DNA of 64,000 nucleotides from assembly GCF_900110945.1 (NCBI RefSeq), contig NZ_FOFL01000002.1:124001-188000 (forward strand). Reading direction: 5' to 3'. Below, piece by piece: positions 7,902 through 14,868 of the stretch. Below the pieces are notes generated by a model that worked only from the letters and a program-made list of their open reading frames with translations, searched no databases and had not been told where the DNA came from. Every line of letters begins with the position of its first letter. Positions within the stretch are counted from its first letter, which is position 1. The stretch comes from Devosia sp. YR412 (lineage in GTDB: Bacteria; Pseudomonadota; Alphaproteobacteria; Rhizobiales; Devosiaceae). The translations under genes and the position numbers were made by a program.

Positions 7902-9029
7902 TTACTGTCCAACGATCTGCGGCAGGGCCGCGAGGTCGTCCGGGGTCATCTGCGTGGGCGGCTGTTCGGCAAGATTGGCCATGGCCACGGTCAGCTCCTG
8001 CGCCCGTGGTGCGTCCATCGCCGCAAGGATCGGCGCCATCTTGCGAGGGGCCATGGTCTTGGCCACCTGCAGCAGCACGGCCATGTCGAGATTGTTGAAG
8101 ATGGTCGCCGCATCCTTGGGCCGCATGTTTTCATACATGGCAACAATGCTGGCGAACTGGCCCGCTTCCATTTCCTGGCGCTGATCGACCAGCGTGGAAA
8201 TCTGGTTTTCCAGCGCTTCCAGCGTCGTGGCGCGCTCTTCGATGCGCTTTTCGGCGGCATCGACGATCGAGGCGCGCAGCGCCAGATCGGCCTCATACTG
8301 CTGCAGCTCGGTGCGGCGGGCCACCAGGCGGTCGAGCAATTGCTGCTCGGTCGCCGAGGCGGAAGACGAGGCATTGATCGGCACGGGTTGGCCATCGGGG
8401 CCAAGCTCGGTGGGGACGGCATCGCCCGAAGGCAGGCAATCGATCATCGAGGCGGCAAAGCTGCCCGGAGCCGGCGCGACCTCTGCGTGGGCCTCGCCTT
8501 CGACAGCCGGTTCAGCATGGTCACCTGCTGGGGCAGCTTCGGCCTCTGGCTCGGCCGCAGCCGCGCCATGCGCAGCGCCGCCGGCGTTCTCATTGAGCAC
8601 GGCTTCGCCGCTGTCAGTAATGGTCGCATCGGCTTCGACGCAATAGGTGCCGGTCGTATGGGCCGCCACCGGAGTCGCTGCAGCAGCGCCCTCTGCCGGG
8701 GCTGCACCGTGGTCGGCAGCAGGTGCCGCTTCGGCGGCTGGTGCGCCGTGTCCTCCACCCGCCGCTGCTGGCTGCCCGCCGATCGTCGGCGCCGTGTCAT
8801 CAAGGGTCGGACTGGTATCTTCCAGCGTTGGCTCGGCGGCCGGGGTAATAGTCTGGTCGGCCTCTGTCGTGCCGCCGCCCTCCCCGCCGCCAGAAGCGGC
8901 GCCCGATGCCCGCGCCACGCCAACGCCGGTCAGCACATAGCCGCCATTGGTGACGAGACCGAGGGTCTTGAGCACCAAGAGCGCCGCGATGGCGAGGACG
9001 AGAACGGGCAGCAGGCGGATCTTGGTCAC
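7902..9029 (-). CDS. motE: MotE-family motility protein
   Basis: 375 residues from a GTG overlapping the DUF6468 stop (GTGA). One N-terminal membrane segment (about residues 6-27), a long low-complexity Ala/Glu/Gly/Pro region to about residue 230, a coiled coil ('RRTELQQYEADLALRASIVDAAEKR'), then a C-terminal MgtE_N-like domain containing 'MYENMRPKDAATIFNN' and 'MAPRKMAPILAAMD'. This is the MotE architecture; in Sinorhizobium MotE is a periplasmic chaperone for the motility protein MotC. No MotC is present in the window. Confidence 0.8.
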   Translation of the reverse strand: MTKIRLLPVLVLAIAALLVLKTLGLVTNGGYVLTGVGVARASGAASGGGEGGGTTEADQTITPAAEPTLEDTSPTLDDTAPTIGGQPAAAGGGHGAPAAEAAPAADHGAAPAEGAAAATPVAAHTTGTYCVEADATITDSGEAVLNENAGGAAHGAAAAEPEAEAAPAGDHAEPAVEGEAHAEVAPAPGSFAASMIDCLPSGDAVPTELGPDGQPVPINASSSASATEQQLLDRLVARRTELQQYEADLALRASIVDAAEKRIEERATTLEALENQISTLVDQRQEMEAGQFASIVAMYENMRPKDAATIFNNLDMAVLLQVAKTMAPRKMAPILAAMDAPRAQELTVAMANLAEQPPTQMTPDDLAALPQIVGQ

Positions 9030-9457
9030 GCGGCAACTCCACGAGTGCGCACGCGGGCCGACAGCTGCTCAAGCGCCGATTGCACCTTGTTGGGGGGCTC
9101 GACTGGCTCGATCGCCTGGCTGTGACGAGCCACGCTGGTGATCTTAGCGATACGTTCCATCAGGACCGTGCCGGCATTGACGTGATTGGCCAGCTCGATG
9201 CCGAAGCGCTCGGCTTCTTCGAGGCGTGAATTGAGCGACAGGTCAGCCTCGACGGCCGTCTGCTTGAGCTCGCGGATCGCCTGATTGGCGAGGTTGGTGG
9301 CGCCGACGAGGTCAGCCACCATCTGGCGCAGCACGTCCTTGTCGGCATGCAGCCGCTTGAGACGCCCGTTCAGCACGATGCAGTAACCGATTGTCAGCGC
9401 GAGCAGAATGGCGACAGCGCCTTCCACTAGAAATCCCAGGGGCAAGCCGAACATCAT
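9026..9457 (-). CDS. DUF6468 membrane protein, fliM-motE linker gene
   Basis: 143 residues. An N-terminal membrane segment (residues 8-28, 'GFLVEGAVAILLALTIGYCIVL') is followed by a long helical, probably coiled-coil, cytoplasmic region ('LKRLHADKDVLRQMVADLVGATNLANQAIREL'). It overlaps fliM by 4 bp upstream and motE by 4 bp downstream, so translation is coupled. This matches DUF6468, which alphaproteobacteria carry in this position. Its function is not established; a motor or stator assembly role is inferred from context. Confidence 0.8.
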   Translation of the reverse strand: MMFGLPLGFLVEGAVAILLALTIGYCIVLNGRLKRLHADKDVLRQMVADLVGATNLANQAIRELKQTAVEADLSLNSRLEEAERFGIELANHVNAGTVLMERIAKITSVARHSQAIEPVEPPNKVQSALEQLSARVRTRGVAA

Positions 9458-10617
9458 CGTCCTTCCATTTTCTCGTCGATCGCTTCAAAGGCCGCCATGG
9501 TGACCTTGGGCGGATTAAGCGGGCGGGTGACCCGCACCGAAACATGATTGCCGATATGGCCCATGATGGCCTCGGTCAGCTCGACATCGCCGCAGCGCAG
9601 GCGCACTGGATCGGTCGGTGTACGCTCGAACATCACCGTGTCGCCGGGTTTGATACCCAGCATGCGCGACAGCGGCAGTTCCTGCTCGTGCAGCACGGCC
9701 TCGATCTCGACATCGGCCGAATAGATCTCGGTGGCGAGATGGCCTTCCCAGATCGGGTCGCGGCCGAATTTTTCGCCCATGAACATCTGCAGCAGCTGTT
9801 CGCGGATCGGCTCGATCGTGGCGTAGGGCAGCAGGATTTCGATCTTGCCGCCACGATCATCCATCTCGATGCGCAGCTCGATCAGGATTGCCGCATTGCC
9901 TGGGCGGGAAATGGCAGCGAAGCGCGGATTGGTTTCCATGCGCTCGAGCTTGAAATTGACCTGGGTCACCGGCTCGAAAGCGCGATGGGTGTCCTCGAGG
10001 ATCACCTCGATCATCCGCCGCGCCAGCGCCAGTTCGATCGTCGTATAGGGCCGGCCTTCGACGCGGATATTGCCGCCGACGCGACGGCCGCCCAGCAGCA
10101 CGTCGATCATCGAATAGATCAGCGAGCTATCGACGGTGAGGAGGCCATAATTCTCCCATTCCTCGGCCTTGATCACCGAAAGGATGGCGGGCAGCGGAAT
10201 GGAGTTGAGATAGTCGCCGAAGCGCACCGAGGAGATCGAATCCAGCGTCACTTCGACGTTGTCGGAGGTGAAATTGCGCAGCGAGGTCGTCGTCAGCCGC
10301 ACCAGGCGGTCGAAGACGATTTCGAGCATGGGCAGGCGCTCATAGCTCACCAGCGCCGAATTGATCAGCGCCTGGACGCCGGTCAGCTCGACATTGCTGC
10401 CGATGCTGGCGTCAAAACCGAGCAGGCTGTCGATTTCGTCCTGGTTGAGCACGCGGTCGGGGCCGCTTTCCCCCTCCCCGGCCTCTTCGATCATCGCGGC
10501 CCATTCGGCGGCGGCAGCGGCAGCGCGCTGCTCGTCGGTCTGGCCGTCATCGGGCGTGCCGATATCGTCCAGTCCCCACTCCTCGGCCAATTTGTCCTGA
10601 TCTGAGGGTCCAGCCAT
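9454..10617 (-). CDS. fliM: Flagellar motor switch protein FliM
   Basis: About 387 residues from ATG at 10617, which overlaps the fliL stop by one base (TGATG); a GTG one codon earlier is also possible. The FliM signature 'LNQDEIDSLLGF', the CheY-P-binding segment, is at about residues 57-68 after an unusually long acidic N-terminal extension. The CheC-like middle and the C-terminal SpoA domain follow. FliM forms the C ring with FliG and FliN and sets rotation or stopping. Confidence 0.96.
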   Translation of the reverse strand: MAGPSDQDKLAEEWGLDDIGTPDDGQTDEQRAAAAAAEWAAMIEEAGEGESGPDRVLNQDEIDSLLGFDASIGSNVELTGVQALINSALVSYERLPMLEIVFDRLVRLTTTSLRNFTSDNVEVTLDSISSVRFGDYLNSIPLPAILSVIKAEEWENYGLLTVDSSLIYSMIDVLLGGRRVGGNIRVEGRPYTTIELALARRMIEVILEDTHRAFEPVTQVNFKLERMETNPRFAAISRPGNAAILIELRIEMDDRGGKIEILLPYATIEPIREQLLQMFMGEKFGRDPIWEGHLATEIYSADVEIEAVLHEQELPLSRMLGIKPGDTVMFERTPTDPVRLRCGDVELTEAIMGHIGNHVSVRVTRPLNPPKVTMAAFEAIDEKMEGR

Positions 10618-11135
10618 CACTGCACCAGGATTTCCTTGAACAGGATGGATTCCACCTTGTTGGGATAGATCGCGACATTGACCCGGCGCAGCAACTCTTC
10701 CTTGAGGCGGTAGACACCGGCCGAGCCTTCGAGATCGGAGCGACGCAGCTCGCGCAGATAAACCTGGAAGGCGTCGATCACCTTGGCCATGCTCGGCTGG
10801 ATCGCCGTCATCATCTCTTCATTGGCGACTTCGAGCGCCACGGTCAGCTTCATGAAGGCGCCATTGGCACCCTCGTTGTTGAGGTTCACGATCATCGGCG
10901 GCAGGTTGAAGATAAAGGTATGACCCGCCGCACCGGCCTCGCCGCCATGGCCATCGGCCGCAGCCTCGCCATGGGCCGCATCGCCCTCGGCAGGCGCGGA
11001 GCCGGCCGACAGGAACATGAAGAGCCCGGCACCGCCCAGCAGCACCACGATAGCCGCCGCACCGATGATGATGAAGAGCTTGGGAATGCCCTTCTTGGCT
11101 GGGGCGCCGTCTTCGACTTCTGCTTCAGCGGCCAT
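10617..11135 (-). CDS. fliL: Flagellar basal body-associated protein FliL
   Basis: 172 residues. One membrane segment at about residues 20-43, a Gly/Ala/His-rich linker, then the periplasmic FliL domain with 'FIFNLPPMIVNLNNEGANGAFMKLTVALEV' and C-terminal 'NKVESILFKEILVQ'. FliL rings the stator and supports torque. It heads the minus-strand operon fliL-fliM-DUF6468-motE, with overlapping stops and starts throughout. Confidence 0.95.
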   Translation of the reverse strand: MAAEAEVEDGAPAKKGIPKLFIIIGAAAIVVLLGGAGLFMFLSAGSAPAEGDAAHGEAAADGHGGEAGAAGHTFIFNLPPMIVNLNNEGANGAFMKLTVALEVANEEMMTAIQPSMAKVIDAFQVYLRELRRSDLEGSAGVYRLKEELLRRVNVAIYPNKVESILFKEILVQ

Positions 11136-11201
11136 TGGAACCTGCCAAACTAAGGGCTTTCCGGACGATTCCGGGTATCCGTTCAGCTAAGCGGCCAATG
11201 G

Positions 11202-11216
11202 TTAACGAATGGTTAC
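11202..11216. promoter_or_regulatory. CtrA-like box upstream of fliL
   Basis: TTAA-CGAATGG-TTAC, 7 of 8 matches to TTAA-N7-TTAA, preceded by ATGG so that the reverse strand reads TTAACCAT. It lies 66 bp before the fliL start in the divergent gap with flgF. CtrA control of fliLM is known in Caulobacter; here it is inferred. Confidence 0.5.
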
Positions 11217-11230
11217 AATTTACCTTTGAC

Positions 11231-11245
11231 CGGCAATATTTGCCG
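11231..11245. promoter_or_regulatory. ftr-type palindrome (candidate FlbD enhancer) for flgF
   Basis: CGGCA-ATATT-TGCCG, a perfect inverted repeat that extends one further pair (C...G). Its centre is 97 bp upstream of the first base of the flgF sigma-54 element. It fits the ftr enhancers bound by FlbD in Caulobacter (family knowledge). Confidence 0.65.
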
Positions 11246-11270
11246 GGCAGCTTTTGCCGCATGCGGAAAA

Positions 11271-11290
11271 ACTAACCCGGCAAGGTTAGT
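11271..11290. promoter_or_regulatory. Dyad ACTAACC-N6-GGTTAGT
   Basis: A perfect 7-bp inverted repeat with a 6-bp spacer, in the fliL-flgF gap between the ftr-type palindrome and the sigma-54 promoter. A CCGCATGCGG palindrome lies just upstream at about 11258-11267. The binding protein is unknown. Confidence 0.4.
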
Positions 11291-11334
11291 CCACCCCTCA
11301 CCACATAGCATTGATTTTATTAAATTTTTCGGCC

Positions 11335-11350
11335 TGGCATGGTTTCTGCA
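11335..11350 (+). promoter_or_regulatory. Sigma-54 promoter for flgF-flgG-flgA-flgH
   Basis: TGGCATGGTTTCTGCA: the -24 GG and -12 GC are at the correct 10-bp separation, with two mismatches to TGGCAC-N5-TTGCA. Transcription would start near 11362, about 60 bp before flgF. Confidence 0.7.
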
Positions 11351-11421
11351 ATGCTAAGTGCGAGGCGGCCGGCTTGGGGAAGCAGGTCATCTCGGGGACG
11401 TTAACTTTCCGGGGATCAGCA

Positions 11422-12162
11422 ATGATCGAGAATGCGCAACTGATCAGCCTCAGCCGGCAGATAGGGCTGCAGCGGCAGATGGATGTGGTGGCCAATAACA
11501 TGGCCAACATCAACACGACTGGCTTCAAGAGCGAACAGATCCTCTTCGAGGAATATGTCATGCCGGTTGCCCGCGATCAGGATTTCCCGCGCCTCGACCA
11601 GCCGCTGTCTTATGTGCAGGATTGGGCGACCATTCACGATCTCTCCGGCGGCGCCATGGTGCAGACCGGCAGCGAACTCGACGTCGGCCTCAATGGCGAC
11701 GGCTTCTTTGCCGTGCAGACCCCCGGCGGCGACCGCTGGACCCGCGCCGGCTCCTTCCAGCTCAGCGCCGGCGGCGCGCTGGTCGATGCCAGCGGCAATC
11801 CGGTGCTGGGCGAAGGCGGCCCGATCCAGTTTGGACCGGAAGAAACCGACATCATGATCGGCGCCGATGGCTCGGTCAGCTCCAGCGCCGGCCAGAAGGG
11901 CCGCCTGCGCATCGTCGAATTCGCCAATGTGCAGGAACTGACCCGCGAGGGCAGCAATCTCTGGGCCGGTGGCACGCCTGTCGCTGCCACCCGCACCGGC
12001 GCCATGCAGGGCTTTATCGAAAAGTCCAATGTCTCGGGCGTCTCCGAAATGGCCGAAATGATCCGCGTCACCCGCGCATATGAATCGGCCGCCAACCTCG
12101 CCCAGAAGCAGGATGAGCTGCGCCGCAGCGCCATCCAGCGCCTTGGCGAAGCCAACGCTTAA
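11422..12162 (+). CDS. flgF: Flagellar proximal rod protein FlgF
   Basis: 246 residues from ATG at 11422. An in-frame ATG exists at 11311, but it lies upstream of the sigma-54 promoter and adds 37 unrelated residues. Begins MIENAQLISLSRQIGLQRQM, with rod/hook signatures 'VVANNMANINTTGFK' and a C-terminal 'MIRVTRAYESAANLAQK'. FlgF is a rod protein placed before FlgG, which follows 15 bp downstream. Confidence 0.95.
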   Translation: MIENAQLISLSRQIGLQRQMDVVANNMANINTTGFKSEQILFEEYVMPVARDQDFPRLDQPLSYVQDWATIHDLSGGAMVQTGSELDVGLNGDGFFAVQTPGGDRWTRAGSFQLSAGGALVDASGNPVLGEGGPIQFGPEETDIMIGADGSVSSSAGQKGRLRIVEFANVQELTREGSNLWAGGTPVAATRTGAMQGFIEKSNVSGVSEMAEMIRVTRAYESAANLAQKQDELRRSAIQRLGEANA

Positions 12163-12177
12163 CCGGAAAGATTTGCC

Positions 12178-12963
12178 ATGAAGGCTCTCTACATCGCATC
12201 GACCGGCATGAGCGCGCAGGAACGCAACGTCGAAGTCATTTCGAACAATATCGCCAATATGCGCACCACCGGCTTCAAGAAGCAGCGCGCCGAATTCGAG
12301 GACCTGCTCTACCAGCAGCTCACCCGCGCCGGCTCGTCCACTTCCGATACCGGCACCATGGTCCCGGCCGGCCTCGAAATCGGTTCGGGCGTGCGCACTG
12401 TTTCCACCCCGCGCGTGATGAGCCAGGGCGGCGTCAACTCAACCGAGCGCGAGCTCGACGTGGCGGTGCGCGGCGAAGGCTTCTTCATGGTGCAGATGCC
12501 GGACGGCCGTACCGCCTATACCCGCGACGGCTCGTTCGAGCGCTCTGCCGAAGGCGAGATCGTCACCTCGACCGGCTATGCGATCGATCCGGGCATCACC
12601 ATTCCCGGCACGGCCTCCTCCATCGCCATCGCCCCCGACGGCATGGTCAGCGCCTATCTCGACAATGAGAGCACGCCGACCCAGATGGGCCAGCTCCAGC
12701 TCGCCCGCTTCGTCAACAAGTCGGGACTGGAATCGCTGGGTGACAACCTCTTCCTCGAAACCGCAGCCTCTGGCCCGGCCCAGGTCGGCACGCCCAATGC
12801 CGACGGCATTGGCAACCTGATGCAGGGCTACCTCGAAATGAGCAACGTCAACTCGGTCACCGAAATCGCCGACCTCATCGCCGCCCAGCGCGCCTACGAG
12901 ATGAACGCTCGCGTCATCTCCGGCGCCGACGAGATGATGCAGGCCACGAGCCAGCTGCGCTAA
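12178..12963 (+). CDS. flgG: Flagellar distal rod protein FlgG
   Basis: 261 residues, the standard FlgG length. Begins MKALYIASTGMSAQERNVEV and includes 'ISNNIANMRTTGFKKQRAEFEDL'; the C-terminus 'EMSNVNSVTEIADLIAAQRAYEMNARVI' is typical. Builds the distal rod. Lies between flgF and flgA in one transcript. Confidence 0.97.
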   Translation: MKALYIASTGMSAQERNVEVISNNIANMRTTGFKKQRAEFEDLLYQQLTRAGSSTSDTGTMVPAGLEIGSGVRTVSTPRVMSQGGVNSTERELDVAVRGEGFFMVQMPDGRTAYTRDGSFERSAEGEIVTSTGYAIDPGITIPGTASSIAIAPDGMVSAYLDNESTPTQMGQLQLARFVNKSGLESLGDNLFLETAASGPAQVGTPNADGIGNLMQGYLEMSNVNSVTEIADLIAAQRAYEMNARVISGADEMMQATSQLR

Positions 12964-12977
12964 GGGAGCTTTTCAAG

Positions 12978-13919
12978 ATGATCCGTTCCGCCCTCGCCCT
13001 GCTCACCACCGCACTTATGGCCCAGACCGCCTGGGCCGCCCCGGTGCTGCGCGCCGACGTCACCGTTACCGCGCCAGTGGTCACCATGGCCGACATGTTC
13101 GACGATGCCGGCGCATCGGCCGAAGCCGGCCTGTTTCGCGCGCCTCAGCCCGGCACCAGCGGCATGGTACCGGTCAAGGACATCACCGCCGCCCTGGCCC
13201 GCATCGGCATTACCGAATTTAGTGCAGAAGGCCTGACCAGCATCCGCGTCAGCCGCGCCGCTAGCGTGGTCGATGAAACCACGCTGACCGACCTGATCGC
13301 CGCCGACCTCACCAATCGCGGCATTCTCGGCTCGTCCATGACGCTGGACGCCATCTTCTCGACGCCCGTCGAAGACATCAATGCCGAGGCCGTGGCCCAG
13401 CCGGCCAGCATCCTCAGCCTGCGCTACCTGCCCGGAAATGGCGCCTTCACCGCGCGCTTCGCCATCGCCGGCGTTGCCGAGCCGCTTGATGTGTCGGGCA
13501 CGATCGAGCTGATGATCGCTGCACCGCATATCACCCGCAACCTGCCGGCCGGCACGCTGCTGACCGCGGACAATGTCCAGATGCGCCCGGTTCCGGTGCG
13601 ATTCGTTGAAAGCGCCGGCGTTGCCCGCCTCGAGGACGTGGTCGGCAAGACGCTGACCCGCCAGAGCCGCGAGGGCATGATGCTGCGCCCCGCCGATGTC
13701 GCCGTACCGCTGATGGTCGGCAAGAATGACTCGGTCACCATCTATTTCCGCAAGGGCCCGATGACGTTGACCGTCAAGGGCCAGGCCATCACCAGCGCTG
13801 CCGAAGGCTCGCCGGTGCAGGTCCTCAACCTCATGTCCAAGCGCGTCATCAGCGCCACCGTCATTGCCCCCGGCGCGGTTGAAGTGGGTCAAGACCCGCT
13901 CGCCGTTGCAGGCCTCTAA
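12978..13919 (+). CDS. flgA: Flagella basal body P-ring formation protein FlgA
   Basis: 313 residues with a Sec signal peptide ending near residue 21 (AQTAWA). The C-terminal SAF-type domain carries 'ITRNLPAGTLLTADNVQMRPVPVRF' and 'GKTLTRQSREGMMLRPADV'. FlgA is the periplasmic chaperone for P-ring protein FlgI, which is encoded separately at 31123. Longer than the roughly 220-residue enteric FlgA because of an N-terminal domain, as in Caulobacter. Confidence 0.95.
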   Translation: MIRSALALLTTALMAQTAWAAPVLRADVTVTAPVVTMADMFDDAGASAEAGLFRAPQPGTSGMVPVKDITAALARIGITEFSAEGLTSIRVSRAASVVDETTLTDLIAADLTNRGILGSSMTLDAIFSTPVEDINAEAVAQPASILSLRYLPGNGAFTARFAIAGVAEPLDVSGTIELMIAAPHITRNLPAGTLLTADNVQMRPVPVRFVESAGVARLEDVVGKTLTRQSREGMMLRPADVAVPLMVGKNDSVTIYFRKGPMTLTVKGQAITSAAEGSPVQVLNLMSKRVISATVIAPGAVEVGQDPLAVAGL

Positions 13920-13937
13920 GTCTCAGGAGACACCATT

Positions 13938-14675
13938 ATGAACCTCTTCAAGCTCGCCACCCTCCTGACCATCACAGCCGCTCTCGCCGGCTGCAACACC
14001 ACCGACCGCCTGGCCAATATCGGCAATGCGCCGGCGCTCAATGCCATTGCCGACCCGACCACCACGGCCGGCTACCAGCCGGTGCGCATGCCGATGCCGG
14101 AAGCCATCGCCGACACCTACCAGGCCAATTCGCTGTATCGCACCTCGGCGCGCGGCTTCTTCAAGGATGAGCGGGCCCATCGCATCGGCGACATTCTGAC
14201 CATCATGGTGACCATCGACGACAGCGCCAAGATCGCCAACACCACCGCCTCGAGCCGCAGCGCGTCCAATTCGGCCGGCATGGGCGGCATCTTCGGTGCG
14301 GCGGTCGATACGCTGACCGATGGCGCCATCGACCCCGGCTCGGCGATCGAACTGGACTCGGCCCTCTCCAACCGCGGCAATGGCTCGGTCAACCGCTCGG
14401 AAAGCCTGCAGACCTCCATCGCCGCCGTCGTCACCCAGGTGCTGCCCAACGGCAATCTGGTCATCGAAGGCCGCCAAGAAGTGCGGGTCAATTTCGAAGT
14501 GCGCGACATGATCGTCGCCGGCATCGTCCGCCCCTCGGACATCCAGGCCGACAACACCATCCCCTCGTCCAAGATCGCCGAAGCCCGCATCTCCTACGGC
14601 GGCCGCGGCCAGATCACCGACGTGCAGCAGCCGCGCTACGGCCAGCAGGCCATGGACGCCATCCTGCCGTTCTAA
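13938..14675 (+). CDS. flgH: Flagellar L-ring lipoprotein FlgH
   Basis: 245 residues. Lipoprotein signal with lipobox 'LAGC' (Cys at about residue 19). The FlgH core includes 'RAHRIGDILTIMVTIDDSAKIANTT' and C-terminal 'GRGQITDVQQPRYGQQAMD'. Forms the outer-membrane L ring. Last gene of the flgFGAH operon, with hairpins downstream. Confidence 0.96.
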   Translation: MNLFKLATLLTITAALAGCNTTDRLANIGNAPALNAIADPTTTAGYQPVRMPMPEAIADTYQANSLYRTSARGFFKDERAHRIGDILTIMVTIDDSAKIANTTASSRSASNSAGMGGIFGAAVDTLTDGAIDPGSAIELDSALSNRGNGSVNRSESLQTSIAAVVTQVLPNGNLVIEGRQEVRVNFEVRDMIVAGIVRPSDIQADNTIPSSKIAEARISYGGRGQITDVQQPRYGQQAMDAILPF

Positions 14676-14679
14676 TTCA

Positions 14680-14727
14680 GAGCGTTGGCAGGAAAAGTGG
14701 TTCCCGGCTTTCCGTCCGGCAGCGCGG
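14680..14727. repeat. Dispersed intergenic repeat, copy B
   Basis: Inverted relative to copy A at 1939-1986. Contains CAGGAAAAGTGG and a closing CGGAAAG-like segment on the opposite strand. Lies directly after the flgH stop. Confidence 0.6.
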
Positions 14728-14743
14728 CCTGAAGACAAGAATT

Positions 14744-14775
14744 CCCACCGCACATTCCCCCAATGGTGCGGTGGG
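14744..14775. other. 10-bp inverted repeat downstream of flgH
   Basis: CCCACCGCAC (14744-14753) and GTGCGGTGGG (14766-14775) form a perfect stem with a 12-nt loop. There is no T-run after it, so it is more likely an mRNA 3'-end stabilising hairpin than a terminator. Confidence 0.5.
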
Positions 14776-14832
14776 CTCCCCGGCAGGCCAGAAGACCTGC
14801 CCGGCCAGATCAGAAGATATCGGCCTTTCCCA

Positions 14833-14863
14833 GAGGCGCAGTCTCCCCGGCTGCGCCTCTTCC
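14833..14863 (+). terminator. Candidate terminator of flgFGAH
   Basis: Stem GAGGCGCAG (14833-14841) with CTGCGCCTC (14851-14859), 9-nt loop, followed by a pyrimidine-rich tail. It lies just before the convergent end of the autotransporter gene. Confidence 0.55.
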
Positions 14864-14868
14864 CTTTG

